From Leifsonia sp. PS1209 (GTDB taxonomy: Bacteria; Actinomycetota; Actinomycetes; Actinomycetales; Microbacteriaceae): a DNA stretch of 64,000 nucleotides. Numbering within the stretch: the first letter of the stretch is position 1; the number at the start of each line of letters is the position of its first letter. Location of the stretch: assembly GCF_012317045.1 (NCBI RefSeq), contig NZ_CP051154.1, forward strand, positions 1,054,001-1,118,000. Reading direction: 5' to 3'. Shown here in pieces: positions 26,384-33,952 of the stretch. The notes below the pieces were generated by a model, which saw only the letters and a list, made by a program, of their open reading frames with translations, was not told the DNA's origin and did not search any database. The translations under genes and the position numbers were made by a program.

Positions 26384-26405
26384 ATGTCAGCCAACATACT
26401 GACAT
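26384..26405 (-). promoter_or_regulatory. 22-bp palindrome, candidate operator
   Basis: Arms ATGTCAG and CTGACAT (7 bp, perfect) surround an 8-nt spacer. It lies 77 bp upstream of the secreted-protein start and between a weak -35 (TTGATG, 26403-26408) and a weak -10 (ATTGAT, 26380-26385) at 17-nt spacing on the - strand. It begins inside the stop codon of the upstream glycosyltransferase. The promoter call is tentative; the palindrome is plainly visible. Confidence 0.45.
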
Positions 26406-27298
26406 CAACTCCGCCACCCTAGAAACACGTGCCGCAGCAGCGCCCGCAGGCCGGCCCCGTCGCGCTTCGCGAGCGCCGACGGTAGCTTGGTCGCCGCGTT
26501 CAGCCGCGACGACCAGTGGGCGGACGCGACGCGCGCCGCCCTGCGCCAGCCGTGCCGCCGCAGCACAGCCGCCTTCGTGAGGAAGAAGGCGCGCTCCTCG
26601 TCGAAGCGGGTGCCGTCCTGCGCCGTCCAGGAGGAGACGCTGCCCGCGTGCCTCCGGTAACGGAACTCGTGGTCGGGCAGCAGCACCAGGCTGCCGCCGT
26701 CGAGCACGATGTCGATCTGCAGGTTGAGGTCGAGCACGACGTCGAAGTCGGGGTCGAAGCCGTGGCGGCGCACCGCCTCCGTTCGCCAGCAGATCGACGG
26801 GAAGTATGTCCAGTTGCCGCGCAGCAGACTCACCGCGAGCGCTTCCCCGCTGAGCTCGGCCGGCGCGCTGTGGGTGGGACGGTACCAGCCCTTGACCCGG
26901 TCGGCGAGGGGGAGCGTCTCGCGACCGTCGTCGCCGATCACGGTCACCGCCGGCTGGAAGTATGCGCCCGCGGGATGCGCGGCGATGGCGGCGCGCATCC
27001 TGGCGATGTAGCCGGGCTCCAGCAGGTCGTCGCAGCCCATCAGGACGAAGTGCTCACTCGTCACCAGCTGCACCGACTTGGTGAAGTTGCCGCTCACGCC
27101 GAGGTTCGTCTCGTTGCGCAGATAGTGGATGCGCGGATCGCCGAGCGCGCTCACCCACTCGCCGGGCTCCGTGTCCGGGTACACGTCGTCGATCACGACG
27201 AGACGCCAGTCGTCGTCCGTCTGGGCGATGACGCTGTGGACGGCGTCGCGGAACAGCTGGGGATCGCCGTAGAACGGCATCATGATGTCGATGGTCAC
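26405..27298 (-). CDS. GT2 glycosyltransferase, 297 aa
   Basis: The start is GTG at 27298; the upstream Shine-Dalgarno is not convincing. IDIMMPFYGDPQLFRDAV, VVIDDVYPDT and LMGCDDLLEP (DXD near residue 90) mark a GT2 domain, and YFPSICWRTEAV and DLNLQIDIVLD fit the acceptor side of the same fold. The C-terminal 80 residues are basic and helical (RRHGWRRAARVASAHWSS), as in GT2 enzymes that sit on the membrane. It is divergent from the flippase gene, which suggests a shared control region. The sugar specificity is unknown. Confidence 0.83.
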   Translation of the reverse strand: MTIDIMMPFYGDPQLFRDAVHSVIAQTDDDWRLVVIDDVYPDTEPGEWVSALGDPRIHYLRNETNLGVSGNFTKSVQLVTSEHFVLMGCDDLLEPGYIARMRAAIAAHPAGAYFQPAVTVIGDDGRETLPLADRVKGWYRPTHSAPAELSGEALAVSLLRGNWTYFPSICWRTEAVRRHGFDPDFDVVLDLNLQIDIVLDGGSLVLLPDHEFRYRRHAGSVSSWTAQDGTRFDEERAFFLTKAAVLRRHGWRRAARVASAHWSSRLNAATKLPSALAKRDGAGLRALLRHVFLGWRS

Positions 27299-27378
27299 GG
27301 TGGAGGTTTTCGTCCGCTCGGAGCTTTTCGTCGTATGGTTGGCCTGCCGCGCCCGAGGCGCAGAGCATCCATCCTGTC

Positions 27379-28761
27379 ATGCCACCCCTGGAGTCTCCCA
27401 TCACCAGCTATGAGCCGCTCAACGAGCCGATTCCCGACGAGTGGGAGACGCAGCCGGCGGGGTCGGGCGGGCGTTCGTCCGTCGTCCTGATCCTCGGTGC
27501 GACCGTCGTGTCCGGACTCGCAGGATACGTGGTCACCTGGCGCGTGTTCACCTCGGTGGGCGCCGCGGGCTACGGCGTGTTCTCGGTGTTCTGGTCCGCG
27601 CTGTTCCTGGTGGTCGGCATCCTGTTCGGGCTTCAGCAGGAGTCGACGCGTGCCGTGGCGCAGACCGCCGTGCAGGCCGTGGATGCGGGCGCCGGCCGAA
27701 TGGGCGCAGGAGCGGCCGCCGCGATCCGCCGCACCTCCATGTGGTCGTTCGCCGCGATGGTCGCCGTCGTCGTCGTGATCGCCGTGCTGGCGACCAGCCT
27801 GCTCTGGGCGACGCCGAGCCTGGGCGCGCAGAACGCCGGTCTCGCCTGGTTCGTCGCGTTCGGCGCCGGCCTCAACTGCCTGGTGGCCGCCGCATCCGGT
27901 GTGATGGCCGGGGCGGGGATGTGGCGGCAGCTCGCCGCGATCGTCGCGCTCGACGGCGTGCTGCGCGTGATCGGCGTCGTCGCCGTGCTGGCGTTCACCG
28001 ACGACCTCGTGGCGCTCGCCGTCGCCGTCATCCTGCCGTTCCCGCTCTCGCTGGCGATCGTGTTCGCCTCGGCCCCGAAGGCGCTCGTCGCCAACGCGCG
28101 GGTGAGCATCGGGCTCTCCACCCTGATCGCGAACACCGGCAGGACGATGCTGGCTGCGTCCGCGACCGCCGTGCTCATCAACGGCTTCCCGCTGGTGCTG
28201 TCGTTCTTCTCCGGACCGGACAACCACGCGGACCTCGGCTCGCTCGTCCTCGCCGTCACACTGACGAGGGCGCCCATCCTGGTGCCGCTGATGGCGCTGT
28301 CGAGCTTCCTGGTCAGCCAGTTCTCGCACCATCCGGAGCGCGCCACCCGCACCATGCTGACGATCATCGCCGGGATCGCCGCGGTGATCGTGGTGCTCTG
28401 CCTGGCCGCCTGGCTGTGGGGCGTGCCCGTGATGCAGTTCGTCTTCGGCGCGCAGTTCGACCTCGGCGCCGACGTGCTGGTGGCCCTGATCGCGTCCTCC
28501 GGGCTGATCGGCGCGCTCTGCGTGAGCGGCTCCGCCGTGCTCGCGAAGGGGCTGCACGGGGGATACGCGACCGGGTGGGTGGTGGCGTCGCTCGTCTCGC
28601 TCGCCGTGCTGTTCATCCCGCTGGATCTGCCGATCCGTGCGGCGCTGGCCCTCGCATCCGGACCGGCCGTCGGGCTCGTGGTGCACCTGGTGTGGCTGCG
28701 GGTCAGCTCTGGTCGTGCCGCGCCAGCCGAAGTCGCCAGCTCATCCCCTGCGAGGCCTTGA
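27379..28761 (+). CDS. Wzx-like polysaccharide flippase (MOP superfamily)
   Basis: This 460-residue protein has a 35-residue hydrophilic N-terminus and about 12 predicted helices in the 6+6 arrangement of the MOP/Wzx superfamily. Segments typical of it are GYGVFSVFWSALFLVVGI in helix 2, the charged LTRAPILVPLMAL near residue 295 and FGAQFDLGADVLVAL near 355. It should flip a lipid-linked oligosaccharide across the membrane for polymerisation by one of the two ligase/polymerase-like proteins next to it. Its 3' end overlaps the convergent gene by 59 nt. Confidence 0.8.
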   Translation: MPPLESPITSYEPLNEPIPDEWETQPAGSGGRSSVVLILGATVVSGLAGYVVTWRVFTSVGAAGYGVFSVFWSALFLVVGILFGLQQESTRAVAQTAVQAVDAGAGRMGAGAAAAIRRTSMWSFAAMVAVVVVIAVLATSLLWATPSLGAQNAGLAWFVAFGAGLNCLVAAASGVMAGAGMWRQLAAIVALDGVLRVIGVVAVLAFTDDLVALAVAVILPFPLSLAIVFASAPKALVANARVSIGLSTLIANTGRTMLAASATAVLINGFPLVLSFFSGPDNHADLGSLVLAVTLTRAPILVPLMALSSFLVSQFSHHPERATRTMLTIIAGIAAVIVVLCLAAWLWGVPVMQFVFGAQFDLGADVLVALIASSGLIGALCVSGSAVLAKGLHGGYATGWVVASLVSLAVLFIPLDLPIRAALALASGPAVGLVVHLVWLRVSSGRAAPAEVASSSPARP

Positions 28762-29992
28762 CCCCGCAGATCACGAGGAGCAGCCAGCCGGCCTCCACCA
28801 GGATCGAGCTCTCGAAAACGCTGGTCACGAGCAGGGCGACCAGCACGAGGGGCGCCCAGGCGTAGACCACACTGCGCTTGTTGGATGCGAGCAGCCACGA
28901 GCGGCCGAACGCGAGCGCGACCAGGGCGACGAACAGCAGCAGCCCGATGATGCCAACCTGCAGGTAGACGTCGAGATAGGCGTTCAGGCCGTCCGAGTGG
29001 TAGACGCCCGTTGCCGCCTGGATGGCCGTGAACGGGTACAGCTCGGTCGGCCAGCTGCCCACCCAGCCCCAGCCGACGGTCTGCTCCACCGGGATGAGCT
29101 CCCAGATCTGGATCCACAGCTTGTAGCGCACCTGGAAATCGGCCCTGGCGTTCAGCAGGTCGATCACCCTGGTGCGGTAGATGTACGCGGAGACGAGGGC
29201 GGCGATGGTGAACACCGCGAGACCCCACTGGTAGTACGGCCGCTGGTGCGCAGGCACCTTGCGCAGGCCGAAGAGCGCGAGCGTCGCGAGGCCGACGACC
29301 ACGGCGACCGCCGCGATGACGGGGGAGTGCGCGAACAGCAGACAGAGCACGGCCAGCGAGATGGAGACGGCGGCGAGCGGCGCCCGCACCGACCGCGTCC
29401 TCAGCTCGACGAGGAACGTCACGAACGCGATCAGCGCCACGATGCTCAGCGCGTTCCGCGACCCGAACAGGCCCTGGATCGGGCCGCCGAGCGCGATGTT
29501 GCCCTGGATGCCGAGGAACCGGATGGGCAGGTCCAGCAGGATGCCGCTCAGCACCTCCAGGGCGAGGGATGCGGTCAGCAGCACCCGGAGCACGTCGCCG
29601 ACGACGCGCACGATCTGGATCGCATCCCGCACCAGGGCGATGTAGACGGCCAGGAAGGCGAAGCTCAGCTGGTAGATCACCCCGGCGAGCGTGGCCCACT
29701 GGTACGTGCTCCAGAAGATCGAGACGGCGCACCAGCCGACGAACAGGAGGATCGAGATCGGCAGCAGGCCGTGCCACTCGATCAGCTTCCTCTGCGCGAC
29801 GAACGACAGCGCGGCGAGCACGACCACGACGCCGAGCGCGCCGATGAGCCCCGGCCAGCCGATGAGAGCCCGGATCGCGTGGGTCGAGAACCCGACACCG
29901 ACGGCCACCAGCGAGAGCGCCGAATTGAACCGTGCCGAACCCAGGAATTCGGTCACCGCGACGGGGACCAGGGTTCGACGGGTCGCGGCCAT
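28703..29992 (-). CDS. O-antigen ligase/polymerase-like membrane protein, copy 1
   Basis: The protein has 429 residues and about 11 helices, with a Wzy_C/O-antigen-ligase layout: a large extracytoplasmic loop between the late helices carries WIQIWELIPVEQTVGWGWVG and YHSDGLNAYLDVYLQVGIIG. The His and Asn in that loop and the preceding Trp-rich motif are what family members use near the lipid-linked substrate. It would polymerise or transfer undecaprenyl-linked glycan outside the membrane. It ends FESSILVEAGWLLLVI, a motif repeated in copy 2 (FES replaced by AES). No Shine-Dalgarno precedes the ATG; a -10 box sits 7 nt before it. Confidence 0.83.
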   Translation of the reverse strand: MAATRRTLVPVAVTEFLGSARFNSALSLVAVGVGFSTHAIRALIGWPGLIGALGVVVVLAALSFVAQRKLIEWHGLLPISILLFVGWCAVSIFWSTYQWATLAGVIYQLSFAFLAVYIALVRDAIQIVRVVGDVLRVLLTASLALEVLSGILLDLPIRFLGIQGNIALGGPIQGLFGSRNALSIVALIAFVTFLVELRTRSVRAPLAAVSISLAVLCLLFAHSPVIAAVAVVVGLATLALFGLRKVPAHQRPYYQWGLAVFTIAALVSAYIYRTRVIDLLNARADFQVRYKLWIQIWELIPVEQTVGWGWVGSWPTELYPFTAIQAATGVYHSDGLNAYLDVYLQVGIIGLLLFVALVALAFGRSWLLASNKRSVVYAWAPLVLVALLVTSVFESSILVEAGWLLLVICGVKASQGMSWRLRLARHDQS

Positions 29993-29999
29993 GAACGCA

Positions 30000-30005
30000 A
30001 TCCTA
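30000..30005 (-). promoter_or_regulatory. -10 box TAGGAT, likely leaderless start
   Basis: TAGGAT on the - strand ends 7 nt before the ATG at 29992, with no Shine-Dalgarno between. It lies just inside the 3' end of the upstream paralogue (stop at 30003), so this gene can be transcribed separately from copy 2. Confidence 0.5.
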
Positions 30006-31328
30006 CGGTGTGCTCTGCTTCGTCTTCACGGACAGCACCACGAGCAGCGCCCACCCCGCTTCGATCAGGATGCGGCTCTCCGCTGCGCTCTGCGCGATGA
30101 GCGCGGCGATCAGCAGCAGGGGCAGCAGCCCGAGCGCGGTGTACGGCTTGTCGTCGGCGATCGTGGTCCTCGGCCGGTCGACGGCGAAGAACCAGGAGCG
30201 GCCGAGCGTGGTCGCGACCAGCAGGATGAACACCACGAGGCCGACGATGCCGAGCTGCAACCAGACGTCGAGCCAGGCGTTGTGCGCCTGCAGGTAGGTG
30301 ACGCCGTTGCGTTCGGCGAGGTTCTTGAACGGGGAGACCCAGGGCGCCCAGTAGCTCACCCAGCCCCAGCCGAACACCGGGCGTTCCTGCGCCAGCCCGA
30401 TCACCGAGTGCCAGATGTCGAGGCGCCCCGTCAGGTCCTCGCTTTTGCCGAACAGCGCGGGGATGCGCGAGGCGAACGCGATCAGCAGCCCGGCGGCCAC
30501 CACGACGAGCGCCGCGGCGGTGAGATAGACAGGACGGCGCCGGTCCGGCGCGACCCTGCGCATCCACAGGGCGAACGCGAACACGACGGCGGTGGCCAGC
30601 CCGGCCACGATCACCGTCGACGAGCGGGTGAGAGCGAGCGTCCCGACCGCGATCACCAGCCAGGTGATGCCCGCCCCGCGGCGCACGGTGCGGTCGGCGA
30701 GCTGGATGCCGAACACGATCACGGCCAGCAGCGCCACCATCGCCAGCAGGTTGCTGTTGCCCTGGATGCCCTGGATCTGCCCGCCGTGGAACAGCAGACC
30801 CCTGCTCCAATAGAACGCGGACGGCAGCTTGCCCTCTGGATATGACGCCCAGAACGGCAGCACAGGATGCCGCACGAACGCGGCCACGACGAACTCGAAC
30901 AGCAGCGACAGCCCCAGAATCCAGCGGAACGCGTTCGCCAGCGCGCGCAGCAGCTGCGGCCAGTCGAGGGCGAGCGCCAGGTAGAGCGCGCCGGCAGTGG
31001 TCGCGAACTGGGCGATCACGCCGAGCGCACTTGCGCCGGGGTATGCGGACCACGCGATCGAGACGGTCGCCAGCAGGAGGAACAGCACGAGCATCCTGGG
31101 CAGCCTGCGCCAGTGGAAGGCGGGCCGCGTGCGCACCAGGACGACGATGCTCGCGGCGGCGAGCAGCCCGGCCAGCACGAAGTAGCCAGGCCAGCTGATC
31201 AGGTTGCGCCAGAAATCGCCCGCGAACAGCGTGAACAGCAGCAGTGTCGCGAACGCCGCGGCGCCGGATCCGGACGCGGCGGCGGCCACGCGTGCCCGGA
31301 CGGACGAAGCGGAGGGTGCGGAGGTCAC
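30003..31328 (-). CDS. O-antigen ligase/polymerase-like membrane protein, copy 2
   Basis: The start is GTG at 31328, a likely leaderless start. The protein has 441 residues with about 11 helices and the same late-loop motifs as its neighbour: LDIWHSVIGLAQERPVFGWG, LQAHNAWLDVWLQLGIVGLV and ESRILIEAGWALLVV. The HNAW triplet is the more canonical ligase-loop form; copy 1 has LNAY at the same position. I infer one polymerase and one ligase, or two ligases for different glycans. The order (copy 2 then copy 1, 10-nt gap) shows a tandem duplication that has since diverged. Confidence 0.83.
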   Translation of the reverse strand: MTSAPSASSVRARVAAAASGSGAAAFATLLLFTLFAGDFWRNLISWPGYFVLAGLLAAASIVVLVRTRPAFHWRRLPRMLVLFLLLATVSIAWSAYPGASALGVIAQFATTAGALYLALALDWPQLLRALANAFRWILGLSLLFEFVVAAFVRHPVLPFWASYPEGKLPSAFYWSRGLLFHGGQIQGIQGNSNLLAMVALLAVIVFGIQLADRTVRRGAGITWLVIAVGTLALTRSSTVIVAGLATAVVFAFALWMRRVAPDRRRPVYLTAAALVVVAAGLLIAFASRIPALFGKSEDLTGRLDIWHSVIGLAQERPVFGWGWVSYWAPWVSPFKNLAERNGVTYLQAHNAWLDVWLQLGIVGLVVFILLVATTLGRSWFFAVDRPRTTIADDKPYTALGLLPLLLIAALIAQSAAESRILIEAGWALLVVLSVKTKQSTP

Positions 31329-31334
31329 CTCGGA

Positions 31335-31340
31335 AGACTA
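31335..31340 (-). promoter_or_regulatory. -10 box TAGTCT, likely leaderless start
   Basis: TAGTCT on the - strand is separated by 6 nt from the GTG at 31328, and no Shine-Dalgarno is present. It lies in the 24-nt gap after manA, so the ligase pair can be transcribed apart from manA. Confidence 0.5.
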
Positions 31341-31352
31341 GCGGACGGGAAT

Positions 31353-32573
31353 TCAGGCGTTCGGTGTCGCGACGAACACCGTCCCGTCGCCGGAGAGGGA
31401 GACGAACTCCTCGTCCGGCGTGACGAACACCGACTGCCCGCGTTCCAGCGTCAGCGCGCCGTGCGTTCCGGCGAGCTCCACCGTGCCTGCCGTGCAGATC
31501 GCGATGGCCGCGCCGGGCAGCGGGATGCGCGTGGACGGCGTCCCTGCCCCGACCGTGATGTGGTCGAGCGCGAAGTCGGGCACATCCGGTCGGAACACGT
31601 CGACGCCGGGCGCCGGATGTTCCGCGGCCATCGGCGTCGCCACGATCGGACGGAAGTCCAGGATGCTCACCAGCTCCGGCACGTCGATGCGCTTCGGCGT
31701 GAGGCCGCCGCGCAGCACGTTGTCGGACGCCGCCATCAGCTCGATCCCGAGCCCCCGCAGGTACGCGTGGATGTTCCCGGCCGGCAGGTACAGCACCTCG
31801 CCCGGGCGCAGGGTCGCGCGGTTGAGCAGCAGCGCGAGCACGATGCCCGGATCGCCGGGGAACGCCTCCGCGAGCATCCGGACGGTGTCTGCGGCGACAG
31901 CGAGGTCGTCGCCCGCCGGGTCCGGCTCGACGGAGAGCGCGGTGGCGACGACGGCGCCGACCAGCTCGCCCACCGCAGGGTCGCCGCCGAGCAGCCACTC
32001 GGTCGCGCGGCGGAGCACCCCGGTCGGCTCGCCGGCGAGGGTGCCGGCGAACGACGCGATCACGGCGCGCTCGCCGTCGTCCGCCGTCTCAGCGAGCGCG
32101 GAGAACAGTGCTGCACTGCGCTCGACGTCGCGGAAGCCGCAGAGCGCGTCGAAGGTGTCGCTGAGCGCGTAGATCAGCTCCGGCTTGTGGAACGGGTCCT
32201 TGTAGTTGCGCTCGGGGGAGTCGATGGGGATGCCCGCGGCGTTCTCCCGCGCGAACCCGGCGGCGGCCTGCTCGGACGACGGGTGCGCCTGCAGCGACAG
32301 CGGGCCGGCGGCGGCCAGCACCTTCAGGAGGTACGGCAGGTGCGCATCCTGCCGCCCGAGCGAGGTCTGCAGGTCGGCGGCCGTCCACGCGGCGAGGTCC
32401 GCCGCTCCACCGGTCTGCGCCGGGTCGGCGATCACCGACGGCGATCCGGGATGCGCGCCCAGCCACAGCTCCGCCTCCGGTCGTCCGCTCGGTTCGGTGC
32501 CGAGCAGCCCGGCGATGGCAGTGGTCGAACCCCAGGCGTAGTCGCGGGGGGTATTGCCGATGCGCACAAACAT
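31353..32573 (-). CDS. manA: Mannose-6-phosphate isomerase, class I
   Basis: ManA interconverts fructose-6-phosphate and mannose-6-phosphate, the first step to GDP-mannose. The 406 residues start IGNTPRDYAWGSTTAI, as in type I enzymes. The zinc ligands are visible as Gln and His in SLQAHPS (near residue 97), Glu in HKPELIYAL (near 134) and His in AGNIHAYL (near 260); the catalytic-loop Arg is in VLRGGLTPKRID. The C-terminal third is the usual second cupin. AAGGGACC precedes the ATG. With manB at 41339 it feeds mannose into the glycan genes; the intervening genes run the other way. Confidence 0.95.
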   Translation of the reverse strand: MFVRIGNTPRDYAWGSTTAIAGLLGTEPSGRPEAELWLGAHPGSPSVIADPAQTGGAADLAAWTAADLQTSLGRQDAHLPYLLKVLAAAGPLSLQAHPSSEQAAAGFARENAAGIPIDSPERNYKDPFHKPELIYALSDTFDALCGFRDVERSAALFSALAETADDGERAVIASFAGTLAGEPTGVLRRATEWLLGGDPAVGELVGAVVATALSVEPDPAGDDLAVAADTVRMLAEAFPGDPGIVLALLLNRATLRPGEVLYLPAGNIHAYLRGLGIELMAASDNVLRGGLTPKRIDVPELVSILDFRPIVATPMAAEHPAPGVDVFRPDVPDFALDHITVGAGTPSTRIPLPGAAIAICTAGTVELAGTHGALTLERGQSVFVTPDEEFVSLSGDGTVFVATPNA

Positions 32574-32641
32574 CCGTCGTGGTCCCTTTCGATTCGTTAG
32601 ACCAAACTACCAATCGCTTTTGCGCGGCATTGCCGGTTCCC

Positions 32642-32647
32642 TAGGCT
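32642..32647 (+). promoter_or_regulatory. -10 box TAGGCT for the acyl-CoA dehydrogenase gene
   Basis: TAGGCT lies 54 nt upstream of the ATG at 32702, with a weak -35 (TTGCGC, 32620-32625) at 16-nt spacing, in the 128-bp divergent gap shared with manA. Confidence 0.4.
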
Positions 32648-32701
32648 GGCGCTGGTCGCCAGCCGACCCGTCATCCCGCCGTACGACGCAATGGAGCAGC
32701 T

Positions 32702-33880
32702 ATGTCCTTCGAGTCCCTCGCCAGCGATTTCTACGGATACGAGGACCTTCTCAGCACCCAGGAGAAGGACTTCCTCGCCCACCTCCGCTCCTACCTGGAG
32801 ACCGAGGTGAAGCCGATCGTGAACGAGCACTGGGAGCGCGCGGAATTCCCGCACCAGATCATCGAGGGGCTGCACAAGACCGGCACCGTCGGGCTCGGCT
32901 TCCCGGAGACCGCTCCGTTCGAGAACTCGGCCGTGTTCCGCGGCTGGGTCGCCCTGGAGCTTGCGAGGGTGGATGCGTCCGTCAGCACATACGTCGGCGT
33001 GCAGAACGGTCTCGCCCTCGGCGCCGTCGGCGTCTGCGGCTCCGAGGAGCAGAAGGCGGAGTGGCTGCCGAAGCTCGCCAGCGGCGAGGTGCTCGGGGCG
33101 TTCGGCCTGACCGAACCGCTCTCCGGCTCGGACTCCGCACAGGGCCTGCGCACGATCGCGACGCGCGACGGCGACAACTGGGTGCTCAACGGCTCGAAGC
33201 GCTGGATCGGCAACGCCACGTTCAGCGACATCACCATCATCTGGGCGAAGAGCGCGGAGGACGGCCAGGTGAAGGGCTTCATCGTCCCGACCTCGACGCC
33301 CGGGTACACCGCGACGAAGATCGAGGGCAAGCAGTCCCTCCGCATGGTGCAGAACGCCGACATCACGCTCGAGAACGTCGTCGTGCCCGAGTCGCTGCGC
33401 CTGCAGAACGCCAACACGTTCAAAGACACCGCCGCGGTGCTCCGCCTCACCCGCGCCGAGGTCGCCTGGGCGGCCGTCGGGGTCGCGATCGGCGCGTACG
33501 AGGCCGCCGTCGCGTACTCGAAGGAGCGCATCCAGTTCGGCAAGCCTCTGGGAGCGCACCAGCTCATCCAGGATCTGCTGGTCAAGTCGCTCGGCAATAT
33601 CACCGCATCCATCGCCCTCTGCACGCGCGTCTCCGAGATGCTCGACACCGGCAAGCAGCGCGACGAGCACTCGGCACTCGCCAAGGCGTTCGCCACCTCC
33701 CGGATGCGCGAGACCGTCGCCTGGTGCCGCGAGATCCTGGGTGGCAACGGCATCGTGATCGACTACGACGTCGCCCGCTTCTTCGCCGACGCCGAGGCCC
33801 TCTACTCCTACGAGGGCACCCGCGAGATGAACACGCTGATCGTCGGGCGCTCGATCACCGGCCAGGCCGCCTTCGTCTAG
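32702..33880 (+). CDS. Acyl-CoA dehydrogenase, glutaryl-CoA dehydrogenase-like
   Basis: This FAD-dependent enzyme has 392 residues. FGLTEPLSGSDS (near 138) and WIGNATFSDITIIWA (near 175) bind FAD and substrate, ILGGNGI (near 345) is the C-terminal FAD contact, and the catalytic base should be the Glu in YEGTREMN (near 370). The YEGT followed by NTLIVGRSITG is characteristic of the glutaryl-CoA dehydrogenase/AidB-like branch rather than of short-chain enzymes. No pathway partners lie nearby, so the substrate stays open. It is divergent from manA and unrelated to the glycan genes. Confidence 0.88.
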   Translation: MSFESLASDFYGYEDLLSTQEKDFLAHLRSYLETEVKPIVNEHWERAEFPHQIIEGLHKTGTVGLGFPETAPFENSAVFRGWVALELARVDASVSTYVGVQNGLALGAVGVCGSEEQKAEWLPKLASGEVLGAFGLTEPLSGSDSAQGLRTIATRDGDNWVLNGSKRWIGNATFSDITIIWAKSAEDGQVKGFIVPTSTPGYTATKIEGKQSLRMVQNADITLENVVVPESLRLQNANTFKDTAAVLRLTRAEVAWAAVGVAIGAYEAAVAYSKERIQFGKPLGAHQLIQDLLVKSLGNITASIALCTRVSEMLDTGKQRDEHSALAKAFATSRMRETVAWCREILGGNGIVIDYDVARFFADAEALYSYEGTREMNTLIVGRSITGQAAFV

Positions 33881-33911
33881 CAGGCGATCCGTTCGGCGCC
33901 GGCGGGCCGGA

Positions 33912-33917
33912 TAGGCT
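33912..33917 (+). promoter_or_regulatory. -10 box TAGGCT upstream of galE
   Basis: TAGGCT lies 35 nt before the GTG start at 33953, giving a short leader that contains the galE Shine-Dalgarno GAGGAGG. Confidence 0.4.
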
Positions 33918-33952
33918 GGGCGTTCGGCAGTCGAGCGTTTGAGGAGGACCGC

